From Cercozoa sp. M6MM (lineage: Eukaryota > Endomyxa: Ascetosporea), in NCBI GenBank assembly GCA_040357565.1, contig JBDODJ010000007.1: a stretch of DNA of 64,000 nt. One strand, given 5' to 3'. The notes under the pieces were generated by a model. It saw nothing but the letters and a program-made list of their open reading frames with translations. It did no database searches and was not told where the DNA came from. The position numbers were made by a program, and so were the translations under genes. This document shows, piece after piece, positions 23,948 through 56,470 of this stretch (position 1 is the first letter of the stretch; each line of letters opens with the position of its first letter).

Positions 23948-26806
23948 TGTGTGTCTGTGTGTCTGTGTGTCTGTGTGTCTGTGTGTGTCTGTGTCTGTGT
24001 CTGTGTGTCTGTGTGTGTGTGTCTGTGTGTGTGTGTGTGTGTGTTGTTTTTTAGCAGGCATACTGTTTGTATTCAGCTCGCAGAACGAAAGGCGGCAGGC
24101 TGGGTGCCATACATTGTTGACGATAATGCACTTTTTGATGACTTGAGGTAGCGTACTATGCAGCTTTGTCGTCATGTATTCCCTCGTAATATTTTAACTT
24201 GGCTTCAGGATTGGCGGCCAAGTCTCAGGTGGAGCAAGTGATGGGAACTCTGCAGACGAGTCGGAACAAGACAATGGCTCAGATAACACCGACACAGACG
24301 ATGCCCGTTCTGTTCGCACCGATCGCACCGACACTGTCATTTCCGATGTACTTTACTCGCTTCTCCTCGTAGCTATTATTAGACTGCCGAGTACTCTAGT
24401 CTTCGAGTTCCGGGTCCGAACGAAGTCGCGAATCTGACGGCAACTATGGTGTTTCAAGTCTTTGTTTTTTTTTTGCACTTTAAGAAATTTACGGCTGCTG
24501 TACACAGAAATGTCGTTTAAGGCCATTGCAAAGATTATGGAGGACGCGTTTTCACGACCCGCTCCAACCAAGTTCAGGCGGCTCGTGCGCTGGCATCGTG
24601 TGGTTGGAGTAAATTTACTCTCCTTTTGTTAAATCGCCTTTTTGTTAGTAGAGTCAACGTTCGACTTTATAGGACAAAACGATAGATGAGGAGAACTGCG
24701 AAGCAGCGGAACTATCTTTGACGACACCTCTTGCTGGTTCGTGCAGTCGATTGCGCCTTTTTGTGGTGCGACGTCTCGCTCTCATTTTGGTTTCTCGCGG
24801 TATGTTATTGTTTGTAGATAAAGGACAGTGACGGAATACTGCACCGGCGCGTGTTCAAGTTGCCTCGCGATTCAAAGCACGACGCTAGACAGATTTTCGC
24901 CGACGAGTTTCGCAATGATATCAAGAGTACTCTTTCTCATGTTTATTTCGGAGGCTGAATTTCTGTTACGATAGTGCGTGCCATGGCTCGTTTCTGCAAT
25001 CGACATTTTCGATCTCGCTTTGATGTCGTCTTTTGGCCGGGTATAAATAACTCAGTTTGAGCGAGAAATTTGCACCACTGTCACCTATTGTTCTTGGCTT
25101 TTCAGTGGAGATCGTGCAATTTTGGAGTCGAGACTTCCCCGATGAGTTTGCAGAAGACGAAGAAAGTATGTTTTTAATATATCCTGTCGGCTGAATATCT
25201 CCTTGGTGCTGGGCAGACAAGTTGCACTGTGCCCTGGCACAGGCGCCTTTGATGCCTCCTAGACCACTTATTTTTCGAAAAGTCCAGTCCAACATGGGCG
25301 AGCATTTGTACCATTACAGTATTATTGTGAGTATTCCTTCTACCATGCAGCTGTACGTAGGTACGAAGATCTCGCCGTACAGCGTTTACAGCACGCAATG
25401 GCAGCGATTTCAAAGAACATTCATTTGGTATTTCCTGCTTTTGTTGGCCCTTGTTTTTTGAATAGATGGTCTCTCAGGTGCGAGATTGGCAAGGTTTCCT
25501 GCTGCCTCCTGCCATGCTGCGGTATGTCCGTTTTGAGTTTCGTTTGCAATGAGTCAACTAACTTTTTGTGGTAGGAGACTCGCGGCACAGCAGCACATAA
25601 CACTGCATCAACTGCCTAGCAGCAGCGGTAGCACGAGCGACGATAGTGTCCAGAACGCAAATGTGAACAACTTTGTTGACGATGGAGGACGCCGAGTGTT
25701 TGTTTTAATCGACCCAGTGTTGGTGCACGCTCACGCGCATTTCCGCAAGTACGCTTGTGTTTTGTTTTTGACTGGTTGTACACCTATATTGATACTTCTC
25801 GTAATATCTGTAGTCAAAATCCAACAGACTTCGGCACTGAGGCCTTGTTCGAGTGGAAGTACAACAGCTGTCTTTCGTGCCTGATTTAAATGTCTGCTTG
25901 TGTTCAGGAAGTGGCACAATTGCAAAGAGGCGCGATGCGCCGCCTTCGGCATTCGAGGTACATTGCTATGTTATTCAGTTGGAGTGTTTAATTGTTGTGT
26001 TGAGTACGAATGTCTCTTCAGAGAATACACTGCATTACTGGGGACTCGCAGATGATGACTGTGGGTTGTTTTTTGTATTTGGCTGATTGTGTTCGTATGG
26101 GAAACCCATTTCGCAGTGGAGTTCTTCTTGCAAGAGAGCGCATTGTACAACGAGCAGAGCGCTACCGCCCAAGAAACTCGCGGCAACAAAGCACGTGTGT
26201 TCGAGACGCCATTTTCGGCTACGTCCTCCCAGTTCACCGATCGCATCCCGTACCACACCTGCATGTATTGATGTCTTGTGCCCAAACGAAGGTTAATTTT
26301 GAACGGTAGTTCTTCCCCTCCTTCGCTGTCGGTGACGCGCACTAATCAACGCAAGTGCCGCTGCAACTCTGAAAGACGGCACTGCAAGTGTACAGCGTTT
26401 TTCAAGCGGCTTCCTTTGTATCATCAATGTTTGTTTGCGTAGTCTGCGTGCGTGCTGCGACGCATGGTCTTCTACTGCGTCGCTCCATCCAATGGTTCGC
26501 CTTGTTTTGTAGCATCACATTCATTACCATGTGGGCATGTACAGTTTTCATAATGAACTACGCGCCTTGCGACGAGATGTTTTGCGCCTCTGTAAGTTGA
26601 GTTTGCCGGTGCCTGTTTGCCTTTACCCAATCGCTTGCTGTGTTTGTGCAGGGGAAGGTGACAGTGACAGTGAGTCTGACACTGACGCCAACGACACTGG
26701 CAGCGACGAGCCCGTGACTCCTGCCACTAACGATGAAGCAATCAGCGACTCGGAAGCGGACTTCACGACGCCACTGCGCCGGCGCTTAGCAAAGGCTTGC
26801 TTTTGA
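23574..26806 (+). CDS. WGR-domain protein, otherwise uncharacterised
   Basis: About twelve exons. The first, from ATG 23574, reads MADLRGQRVFLRRGTEG and then RNEVFVVAL. After a short intron comes LHVQNGRVDRRTFANESETI, and after a (GT)n intron LAERKAAGWVPYIVDDN. Together these match the WGR fold (basic/aromatic strand, GRxG turn, then the F..E.A...F...L..K...GWV helix) best known from PARPs and bacterial MolR proteins; the W of WGR is N here. Later exons are less clear: a Ser/Asp-rich linker, FKAIAKIMEDAFSRPAPTKF, VFKLPRDSKHDARQIFADEF, and VEFFLQESALYNEQSATAQE. The end is acidic (GEGDSDSESDTDANDTGSDE), stop 26806. No PARP catalytic domain is present. The downstream half is not recognised and the exon joins between 25500 and 26650 are provisional. 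Confidence 0.5.
23862..24044 (+). repeat. (GT)n microsatellite in WGR gene intron
   Basis: Nearly continuous GT dinucleotides, interrupted by CTGT units, fill most of an intron between the exon ending IAFANRQ and the one with LAERKAAGW. Confidence 0.95.
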
Positions 26807-27003
26807 GCCGCTGCAGCGCCATTCGATTTTAATAACAGATGAAATCGCGTTTAATCAATGCCCTACTTGCACGATACTGCACCTTCGGACGGAGGCGGTA
26901 TACGAAAAAAGATAGTCGAGTTGGCCTCGGTGCGTTGAAATGAAGGGAGCGACCACAGCCACACAGAACGCCAACTGAGCCGCCGAGCCGCGTCGGATTA
27001 CAC
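26807..27003. other. Convergent 3' spacer
   Basis: 197 bp between the stops of the WGR gene (+) and the HECT ligase (-). Nothing else seen. Confidence 0.5.
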
Positions 27004-47180
<20,177 letters not shown>

Positions 47181-47484
47181 CTGCAGCACGAACAGAAACA
47201 CACGTAGAAACCGTTTGGTCGAAATGAATATCGCTGGAGAACAAGATACAGCAATTTTCCAAGAACGACGTCAAAACCACGTTTTCCTGGCCAAATCTGT
47301 GCACTGACAGATGTATCACTTGCACCAGAGCTCACGTGGTGATGTGTAGGTCTAATCGAGCAGGGTCGAAAGCCAGCAGTATCAAGCGCCCCTTTAACGC
47401 ATCAAGTCAAACAACTTTGCGCCAACAGAGCCGCTGTGAAGATTCAAGTCACACGAACAGTGTGGTATCTGTACTTGAAGAACA
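47181..47484. promoter_or_regulatory. Divergent promoter region
   Basis: 304 bp between the HECT ligase start (-) and the next gene start (+). An open minus frame at 47181-47335 could be a 5' exon of the ligase or leader sequence. No defined promoter motif was seen. Confidence 0.35.
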
Positions 47485-48975
47485 ATGAGCGAGGAGTTAC
47501 GCTTTCTCGAGGTGCATGTTTTGCCTCGCTGTGCATTTGTTGAGAGTGCTCGTTGTTTCACTCATTTTTTAGGACCTGTCGCGACACGTGCAAGAAGACG
47601 CAGGTCTCGAAGAGATCGCCACCTTGCTGGAGAAGGTGCCATAAACACTGACACTGCGTTATCGAAATGTAACATTGAATTAAATGTCTGCTTGTAGTAC
47701 AATGCACTGCGGAACGGCGCGCTCTTTTTTGACCTGTGTCAGAGGTAGAATGAGGCACTATGTATACATGCACTACGATATAATGGCTTGGCGCAGAATA
47801 GTAGAGGAAGGTGACGATGCCGTTCTCTTGCAGCAGCTGCAGAAACTCTGTGTGCAGGTACCCCCCCCCCACGTGCAAGTATCCCGACGCGTCTGACCCT
47901 TGCAGGTGAGAGACACCGGCACGCTGCTGACGGGTCGTTCTACGACGAGCGGTGACGTAATGCTACGATTCGTGCTGCAGTTTGCGCCGTTGTTGTTGCT
48001 GCTGTCGTTGCATCGTACTCCTCTCTCTCCATTGCATCTCACCGTGCTTGTGACCTTTCCCATTTGGAACAGGAGGTGTGGCCGGACAGGCACGTGTGAC
48101 ATCGCAGACCACATTGCGTGCACTGGCGGTACCTCTCTGCTTCTTTTGTCTGTCTGGCTGTTACAGCGCAAGTTTAGGGAGCGGCCGCCGTAGCACAGGT
48201 AGCTCTTCACTTGCGTACCTTGGTGCCAAGAAGCATGATGAAAAGTAGGAAGCTCAACTCGCTGATGTCGAGGCTCGTGCACACGACATTGATGGTGCTG
48301 CTGTCTTTGTTGTATTCTTCTTTTGCGTAAATGTGTTCGTGTGTGTGTGTGTGTCATAGAGCTGCGTGCCGAGGTTACCAGTGGCGCCAGTGTGCGTACC
48401 AAGCGACTGCTGTACCCATTGCCTCCTGCGACTGTGTAGCACGGTTTCTACGAATGCTGTACAGTGCCACCGATGAACTGTTTCCTGTCGTCCAGGACCC
48501 GAAGGTGCATGGTCTGTGCTCTCAAATTACCTTGGCTTATGATGCTCCTGCAGGCCCCCTTGCGATCGTCTTCATTCCATGTCCGTCCCGCACGGGACAA
48601 CTTGTACGCCGTTCTCACTCTGTTCTTACCTCGTGCTACCCTCTCTTGTTGTATTCACAGGGTGCCTCCATCGGCGCTCGAGGAGGCCGCCGAGCAGCTG
48701 CGCTCGCCAGCCACGCGGCATGCCGACGAGCGCGACCGCATGGTGTCCTCTTGGACGCGTCTGCGTCTGTCCAAACACCTGCACAACAGCGTACCCTCCC
48801 CATGCCTTGGCCGACTCGACTAGTTTCTTCGATGCCTGTGCTCAAACTGCAGGAGGCAGAGCTGCGACTATGCGCCGGTGTGACACTTCGCTTGTGCACA
48901 CTGTTCGCGCGTGCACTGCCGCCACATGCTGCTACCTTGCTGGCCGGTATCTTTGTTTCTGCGTGCATACATATA

Positions 48976-49006
<31 letters not shown>

Positions 49007-50123
49007 GTGTTTATGGGCGTGTGTAGTGTCGATTGGCGCACTGGCGGCAGGGTCGTCTCGGAGGCCGCTGTTGAAGGAGGTACCTTATCGTATGTTAAAT
49101 GTTGCGTACGATATTACATGCCTATGACTTGGCAGCCGGATGAAGAACACCCGGTGGGTGATCGCGGTCACTTCGCGCCGTGCTTTCTGTCGATCACCGA
49201 CGTTACTCTTGAGTTCGACACTGGCGACTCTGTATCTTTTCTTTAACATCAACTGCATAGGAGAATGCTATCTATGACTGAGCTGTGACAGGGCACACCT
49301 TCCTCCTCAACTTCAAGTCAGATGCCGCGTGTGCTGGGCAGTGGGTACACTCGCCTTACTACCTTCAGCATGTGGTTATAGATCCCTCTGCTTGCAGACC
49401 AGCGTGGGTGCACATGAGTTCGCAGGAACGCCGATGCGTCGTCCTGCTGCACGAGATGCACCAAGGCAAGGAAGGCCGCGGTGTGTTCTGTTGTATTGTG
49501 CCTTGTCATTGAAGGCTTCACCTCTTTTGTTGCACGAACAAAGTCGCCACGGGTGAGTACTTGCTCGCGGATGAGTTTCTGCTGCACTGCATGCCACGCG
49601 CGCTCATGCAGACACTGTACCTCTACCCTTTTTACGATATGCTTTCAAACTCTAATTCTATCTGCATTCACATAGTGCCAGGAAGGAAAGTCGTGAGGTG
49701 TCGCTGCATGCACTGGCCGCGCTGCACGAGCGAGCACTCGCCGATTCGCATGCGGCCTTGCAATTGGAAACGCAGGTACTGATTCGCCAAATAGCCGAGC
49801 AGTTCTGGTATGTTGCTGCTTGGTTGTAAGCTGCGCAGGCACTCATGGATTACCTGGCGTCCGACGACGCGAGGGAACTGCTTTCGCTTTGATCGCCTTC
49901 GGTGCTCAACAAGTTTGTACTGTTCAAGTACCGTACAAGACAGAAGTTGTACTATCAAGACGTACAACGCAAGCAATTGGTAGCTGCCCTGCCAGTGTCG
50001 CTCCGACATGACGTCGACTCGACTGTAGCGTCGGCGCCGGCAGATGCGCATCGACCTCATGATCGACCTCATATCACGCTGAGTAGATCCATCAGACGCG
50101 GATCGGCTCAAACCAATCAGTAA
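47485..50123 (+). CDS. Uncharacterised helical protein
   Basis: Fifteen or so small exons. ATG at 47485 gives MSEELRFLE. Next exons: DLSRHVQEDAGLEEIATLLE, YNALRNGALFFDLCQR, EGDDAVLLQQLQKLCVQ and VRDTGTLLTGRSTTSGDVML. Further on: EAQLADVEARAHDIDGAAV, ELRAEVTSGASVRTKRLLYP, VPPSALEEAAEQLRSPATRH, and EAELRLCAGVTLRLCTLFAR. Late exons have SREVSLHALAALHERALADS and VLIRQIAEQFW. The last exon is FKYRTRQKLYYQDVQRKQLV, a Ser/Arg-rich tail, then TAA ending at 50123. Coiled-coil and helical throughout, no signal peptide. I do not recognise it; the layout suggests a scaffold or complex subunit. Exon joins between 48050 and 49700 are tentative. Confidence 0.5.
48968..49006. repeat. (TA)n microsatellite
   Basis: AT/TA repeat with one phase shift in an intron of the gene at 47485-50123. 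Similar short AT runs occur in PDS5 introns at about 16657 and 17880. Confidence 0.9.
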
Positions 50124-50233
50124 ATTTCACTCTAGCTGAACACTAGTTCGCCGTTCGTGCCGTGCACGGGACAAACTCGCCAGAGCGTGCTACAATAGTC
50201 GAGTCGGCCACTGGAAAATGCGCGGCAAGGCGC

Positions 50234-53200
50234 CTAGTCGCGACGACCGACTGCACGCACACACAAAACACACATACACACGTGCACAACATCAAACACA
50301 GCAGAGAGGGCATCGCAGTACAGTTGTCGAAGAAGTTGGCAATGCCCGAGTCCGGGTGCTTGGAGGCGTAGTGCGACGCGCCAAAGAAGCCAATGGCACC
50401 GAGCGCAAGCACACCGAAACCACCGGCCACAACGCCTGCAGCACCACAAAGGGAATCAAGCGCGCGTGTGTGTACGTGTACGTGTGTGTGGGGGGTCAAA
50501 ACAAAGGGTGGAGGTACCGAGCACGGCTTTGAAGTTGCTGTTGACGACGATCTGGCCCTTCTGCGAGCGGTTGGAGAAGTTGTTGTTGCGCGTCGAGGCG
50601 TAGTAGTACTCGCCCGTCTTGTGGTTGTCGACCTTGAGGAACATCTCGAACACGGCAGGACGCTGGTTCAGCTTGCCGCAGTTCCAGTACGGGAACTCCT
50701 CTGCGGCGTCGTTGCTGGCACGCGACAGGTCGAGACACTTGTACTGCTCCATGATGCTCGGGTTGTTGCTCAGCGCCGCCTTGATCTGGCCGATGTTGTT
50801 GTTGGTGATGGCGTTCTGCAGCTCCTGCGGCATGTCCTCGAACATGAGCTCCTCGCCCAGGTCGGCGTGCGGATCGCGCGAGCCAAAGGCCGCCATCTGC
50901 GCGTCCTTGAGCTCCGGGAAGAGCGTCGAGTCCGACAGCTTCACCGGGATGTTGCCCAGAAGGTCCTGTACACACAAACACACGGGTGCTTGGTGATAGG
51001 GTAAGAAGAAAAGAGGCATGGGAAGGGAAGGAAGGGTAAGGCACCTGCAGCTGCAGGATGTTCTGCGCGTCCGAGTAGCGGAAGCCGGCGGCGTTGTTGC
51101 GGCCGTTGTTCTGGTTGAACATCTTGTTGGAGAAGTGGATGTGGATGCACTCGTCCTGACCGACGTAGAGAGGGTTCGGCGTGAAGTCGTACTCCACGGA
51201 CGGGTAGGCCTGCACAATGTTGCCACGACGACCACGGCACGAGAGCGACCACAGCTTGCCGCTGCGGCACTTCTTGTCGGCCTTGTTGCGCGACTTGACC
51301 TGGAAGATGTGCGAGCGATCCTGGAAGACGCGGCCAATCTGCACAGGCGGAAGGAGCAGGTGGAGGGTACCAAAAAAGGGTATCAAAGGGCAGGATTGAG
51401 GCAAAAGGGATGGTGCAGGGACGAGCCTACCTGGTTCGTGTTGAGAGCGACCGAGATGCGCGGCAGCGAGTCGTCGACGCGCACGTACGGGTCCTGGTAC
51501 ACGGGACAGTTGGGCTCGCCACCCTTGCAGTTCTTGGACTTGTCCCAGATGAAGGCCTCGTCCTCCTTGCCCTTGATCGGGATGTGCGCCTTGTGCGGCA
51601 CGTCGCCCGTCGTGATGTTGTATCGGATGCGCAGGATGCAGTTCTTGTCGGCCATGTCCTCCGGCACCTCCCACCAGTAGCCTGAGCGACAACACCAGGG
51701 GGTGAGGGGCTAAACGACCAGACAAAGCTGGAGAGAGAACGAGGAAGCCTGTACCAGCTGTGGCAGGCGGGCCCTGATCGTCAATGTCCTCGGCCTTGCC
51801 GTTGACGTCGACGAAGAAGGCGTTGCCGAGGTGGTTGTCACGCGACAGCGGGTGCACCATACAGTCCGGCTCGTCGAGACCGAAGGACTCCTCCGGCAGC
51901 CAGAAGCCCTCGATGGCCGTGCACTCCTCCTTCGTGATCGGCATCACTGAAATACAGGGGAGGAGGGGTAGGTAGAGAACAACAGACACAGAGGGGGAGG
52001 GATGAGGAGTCGTACCATAGGCACCGTCGTAGTTGGTGCCCTGGTTGGTGCCGCGCAGCTTCTGCGCCATGCGCAAACGGCACTCCTTGGAGGCCTCGGA
52101 GAAGTCGTCGCCGTTCTCGTCGCACGAGCAGCGGTAGCGCGACTTGACGTTCTGCGACTCCTTGACGTAGTAGTCGCACTCCTCAATGTGGCCCGGCATG
52201 ATGACAATGTCGCGCCACGGCGAGCCGCGCCAGTACGGGTAGTAGTCACGCTCCTCCGGGCACTCGAACGCATGGCGGTTGCCGTTGTTGTTCTGCCGCG
52301 TGTAGACGGCGGCGTAGTCGCGGCGCGACCGGTCGGCCCACCAAAGACCGAGGTTGCGCTGCGTGTGCGAGCAGCGGAAGTAGTGCTCGTAGCTCTCGTG
52401 CACGCCGTACTCGATGCCGCAGCGCACCAGCGTGCACTCGTTCGACACAGTGTTGCGGCACTCCTCCACCATGGCCGGCGTGGCCGAGTAGAAGTACTGG
52501 TGCAACGCGTCTAGCGGGTCCGTGAAGTCGCCGTTGGTCAGACCGCAGTCGGCCAGCACGGTCGCCGTGTTCTCCGAGTTGCGCGAGTTCGTCTATGTGT
52601 CACAAGCAAGAGATGCGGGGGAGGTAAAAGTATCAGGCGATGCACAGGGAGCTACCTTGGTGTCAGTGCGACCGTCGTTGTCGTTCTTGGTGGCGTAGCG
52701 GATTCGCTGCGTGCCGTCGCGGTCGTTGTTGAACTGGAACTGACGGTACTGGTACTCGGGGTACGTGTCGTCAAAGTTGGCCATATCGCCAGTCGGGTAG
52801 CCGTCGCGGATCTGCGGGTTCTCCGCGTCGCACATGTACTGCACGATGATGTCACAGTACGTGTTTGAGTGCGGGCCGCAGCCATGCTGGTTGGTCCACT
52901 CGAGCCAAACCTAATCACATACCATGGTACCATGGATGTGCACAAAGGAAGCAAAGCAAGTTAAGAGACAACACACCCGCTCACCGACGTAGAACGTGTC
53001 AAGCGGACCCGAAGTACCGGCCGGCGTGGACTCGCCGGGTTCACCAGCCCAGCCGTAGCCACCGGCGCCGTTGTTCTGCGAGTCGAACAGACGGTTGGCG
53101 TTGTCGCGGTTCTGCGACTGTTCGCGGTTGCGGTTGTTGCTGCCTGGAGGGTAGTGCAGGTAGTTGTCGCCCAAAACAGGCGCCACGAGGCCCGAAAGGA

Positions 53201-53234
53201 CCGCCATGGCCACGCAGGCTGCCGAGAATCGCAT
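50234..53234 (-). CDS. Large secreted / type I membrane protein, protist-conserved
   Basis: ATG at 53234 gives a clear signal peptide (MRFSAACVAMAVLSGLVAPV), then NYLHYPPGSNNRNREQSQNR and LFDSQNNGAGGYGW. The body is rich in Asn, Cys and aromatic residues: CDIIVQYMCDAENPQ-type text, CRNTVSNECTLVRCGIEYGV, FRCSHTQRNLGLWW, PYWRGSPWRDIVIMPGHIEE, KSRYRCSCDENGDDF, and KNCILRIRYNITTGD. Near the end are YWNCGKLNQRPAVFEMFLKV and FKAVL, then a membrane helix (GVVAGGFGVLALGAIGFFGA) and a short tail, HPDSGIANFFDNFGRRD; the last intron splits the codon for F. TAG 50234-50236. Seven or so exons, about 800 residues. It resembles a family with HYPRGSNNR-like starts that I recall from oomycetes and related protists. 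Function unknown; it looks like a cell-surface protein with many disulfides. Confidence 0.8.
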
Positions 53235-54072
53235 CACCGGCTGCACAAAAACAAGAAAAAATCATTAGTTACCAAGAAAAAAGCAGCGGGCCAAAAAAGC
53301 ACCAACAAGAATAAAACTGGGAGAGGAAAACGCTCAAGGACACAGCTTGCACCATTCATTTTGAGATACAGCGGGCAACCTTGCACCCAGGCAAAGTGAA
53401 TTCCAGCAGAATCCACGTGACAAACAAGCACGAAACTCGTGCGATCAACGAAAACTTCACAACACAAATGCGCCCCACAGGAACAACCTAGAGCACTATG
53501 CACTTGGTACCAGAGCGTGTGTCAGACAAACTATACAAAGGCTCGTTGCGGCAGCGAAAATTTGAAGTCAGCTGACGACACAAAGCGTGTGCAGAGTCAG
53601 ATCAATCGAAATCGCGTGTCTGATTAAAACGGCAGTGGCGAGCCACCCACGACTGCACTGGGCTGCTTTACGATTGTACTGCACAGTGATGACCAGATCG
53701 CCCTACGTACGGCTCTTGGGTGGTTATAGCAAAATCGTGCGTTCAAGGTGATACGTGACAGTTGCAAGTGACCACTGCTCCTTTTGTTGTTTTTTCTGAC
53801 TGGTGATCAACTGCCAGAAAGATCGACGTTCGAAAGACGTTACTTTCGTGATCGCGCGCGTGGTGGGGTCGAACCCCGAGCTGTGCGCTTCTAGCGTGCG
53901 GCAAAAGTTAGATAGTTCAGTCTTCTAAGGCCACTGTTCAGTAGTTGACCTCAGCTGACCGACTTCGCAGTTGTTAAGCCGAAGATTGATCACTTTAGTG
54001 GAGACTACCGGTGCGGCAGCTGGTGGGGCGCACTCAACAATCGGCACTCCAACTGGCGCGGCAGCAACGCTT
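53235..54072. other. Intergenic region
   Basis: 838 bp between the start of the secreted protein gene (-) and the stop of the PLP enzyme gene (-). No coding exon seen. A tRNA-like fragment near 53865-53905 was considered and rejected. Confidence 0.5.
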
Positions 54073-55838
54073 TTACTGGGTCGCTTGCGAGTAGCTGCGT
54101 GCCTCGACGGCGAACTCACGACGCACTTGATCGCCAACAAGCCCGTGCATTTCATTGAACAGGTTAACGGTGGGGTCGCAACTGCAAGCAAGCAACACAG
54201 TTCAGCTCAACAATCGAGAACTGTAGGTTCAGTTGGTACTGGCCAGGAACAAGAAGCAGACGGTCGCCGGCATTGATGCTTCGCAGAATGGCCTTCGCCT
54301 CCTCAGAGGCAGCAGACACAAGGCCGTGCTCGTCACCGCCATCTGTGTCCCACACAGGCATACTTAATAACAGCACGTGTCTCAGCGAAGAGAAAGGCAC
54401 TCTTGTAGACGAGATCGGGCGTGTGGATCGCCTTAATTGCTGCCTCCGATAGCTCCTACGTCAGTCACACTTGAGGTGTTCACAATACGGCAACAGAAGC
54501 ACGGCATACCAATCCACAGAGACCGTTCTTTTGGAGCACTGCGGGAGCGCCGCTGTCCATCGAGCACGCCTTTGTACCGGCATCCACCACGACCTACAAC
54601 AACGTGTGAAAGCACGGGACAGTGCCAGGACCAGCGATACCCAGGGATTTTCGGCTTCGCGATTGGCCACGGAAATCACTGTCGTCAGCACAAAGAGCGA
54701 CGGCACAAAGCGACGCACGTAGGAACCGTCTTCTTGCTGGTTCCGTAAGTAATCGCAGTCCATGAAGAGATAGGATCCCTGAAACAAAAAACACGTATCG
54801 CGATGGCTCAGGGTCTGCAATACACAGGCAGGTGGTAAATACCGGCTGTAGCTCGGTGTGCACATTCTCCTTGAGCTCGTCAACAAGACTGCCGGTACCA
54901 ACACCAGTGACAAGCTCAGGCACGGGCAAACCTGCCTCGCGCAGGCCCGTATGTGTCTCTCGCACGTACTGCGCCACCTGTGAGGCGATTGCCCGACGCT
55001 GGGACGGCGTGCGAACATGCTGCACCCACCCGTGGTAGGCTTGCAGGCCACCGAAACTGCCAACACAGTCACCCATGATACTTACATAAATGAATGTAGG
55101 CAGATGAGGTACGTGAAGCAAGGGTGTCGCAGGATCTCTTGCACCAGCGGCACCACAGCTGCACCAGGCATCACACCGCAGCGGTGCTGGCCAACTACAC
55201 GCACACATCACACTATACGCAAGTAAAACAACACCTTACACGTCGCAGGTACCATCGATTTCGACAAGCAGCGTGAGTGGACAGTCACCCAGCAAACCCG
55301 CCAGACGTTGCACTGAGAAATCATTATGTCACAATATTCTACAAAGACATGACATGCATAGAATTACCTTCCTCGATGTTGTCGACGCACACGGAGAACT
55401 TTGCATTCTTCTCTCGCGCCAATTTCGCCAGCGAGACCAAGTACTCGGACTGCGCTTGTCCTGCGACCTCGTTGGCCAAGAGCACGTCGGGGATGTCGTT
55501 GCGCAACATTATTTCGCACTCTTGTAGCGTGGCACAACAAACACCCACGGCTCCATCCTCAACTTGCAATTGAGCAATTTCGGCACACTGTCGCGCAGCG
55601 TTTCAGGATTCAATGCAAAAATCTGGGCACGTCAAGTGTTACCTTATGTGCTTTTGAGTGCGGGCGAATTTGCTTGCCAAACTCAGCTGCGATCTCCTTC
55701 AGCTTGCGTCGGTTCAGCGCAGCGCTATCTATGCAGGGCAAATGGTGCTGCAAGCAAGCGAGTAGACATTGTACGGCACAAAATAAACTGACCCAAGTCA
55801 AGCACAAGAGACGGAGTCTGCAATGATGCAATAAACAT
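54073..55838 (-). CDS. D-threonine aldolase / D-serine dehydratase-like PLP enzyme
   Basis: Fold-type III (alanine-racemase-like) pyridoxal-phosphate enzyme, likely acting on D-threonine, D-serine or another beta-hydroxy D-amino acid. ATG at 55838 gives MFIASLQTPSLVLDL. The intron ending ctgcatag joins to DSAALNRRKL, then GKQIRPHSKAHK with the PLP lysine. Later exons: VEDGAVGVCCATLQECEIML, IPDVLLANEVAGQAQSEYLV, NAKFSVCVDNIEEGN, LGDCPLTLLVEID, and SFGGLQAYHGWVQHV. Then LVTGVGTGSLVDEL (phosphate-binding), ELQPGSYLFMDCDY, EEAKAILRSINAGDRLLLVP and the last exon DPTVNLFNEMHGLVGDQ. Here CDPTVN matches the metal-site region of the family. TAA 54073-54075. Length near 400 residues, as expected. Substrate cannot be decided from sequence. 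Confidence 0.85.
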
Positions 55839-56470
55839 GGCTTGTGTCCGCAGAAAACACGATTTTAAGTCTGTTGAAGTGCGTAGGGAGCGCAGGCGAT
55901 ACATCTCGGTCTGAGTTTTGCTGCCGCTATGCTGTTCATTATTGTAAAAACTATTGCTGGTTGAAAAACGATGCTTGTACATAACAAGCCTGTTCGTGGA
56001 TGTTTTAATGATCAGAAAAAGATACAAGCACGCATGCGTGCATGGGATGGTTACAACGAAGACGTGCTGTTTTCTTTGTCGCCCGTTTCAGCAAACCGTC
56101 AAAAGACAGAGCTTTTTCTGCAGGCATTTTGACAGTGTCTCGCCGTGAGAAGCACGGTCCTGTGCAGTGCGCTTGATACTGTACGCCACTTACGCTAAGT
56201 TGGCTGCACAGTAGCTACAACAGACGCGTGCTTCACCAGTGTCACTGACGGAGCGATCAGTGCTGACACGCGCTGGGACAACATCAATCAGTCAGAACAG
56301 GTGACCTTGGTCGGTCGTTGTCCTTTTCCTTGCCGCACTGTGCACACGCTCGAACGTGCACAAGCACTAGTGTGACACATAGCGTCTCGGCCTGATTCCA
56401 TCATCCTTGGCTCCTAAGCGCGAGTCACTGATTTTGGTGGCTGGTCGCCGAAAAGTAGGGACTGCTTTGT
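55839..56470. promoter_or_regulatory. Divergent promoter region
   Basis: 632 bp between the PLP enzyme start (-) and the NADPH oxidase start (+). It could hold an extra 5' exon of the oxidase gene, whose first exon is uncertain. No repeat or RNA gene seen. Confidence 0.35.

Noticed and set aside
23862-24044. Long Cys-Val open frames across GT repeats (also at 36060, 33430, 61590, with His-Thr on the other strand)
   Set aside because: Products of translating (GT)n or (AC)n. They lie in introns and have no coding support.
53860-53910. tRNA-like fragment: GGGTTCGACCC-type hairpin on the minus strand near a CTAGAAG loop
   Set aside because: The T-loop is two bases short, the anticodon stem mispairs on that strand, and no D-arm or matching acceptor stem is present. 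It is not a functional tRNA; at most a remnant or chance.
54594-55211. 205-residue minus-strand frame as a separate gene
   Set aside because: It runs through exons and introns of the D-threonine aldolase-like gene in one frame. The central part is genuine coding sequence of that gene and the rest is intron read-through.
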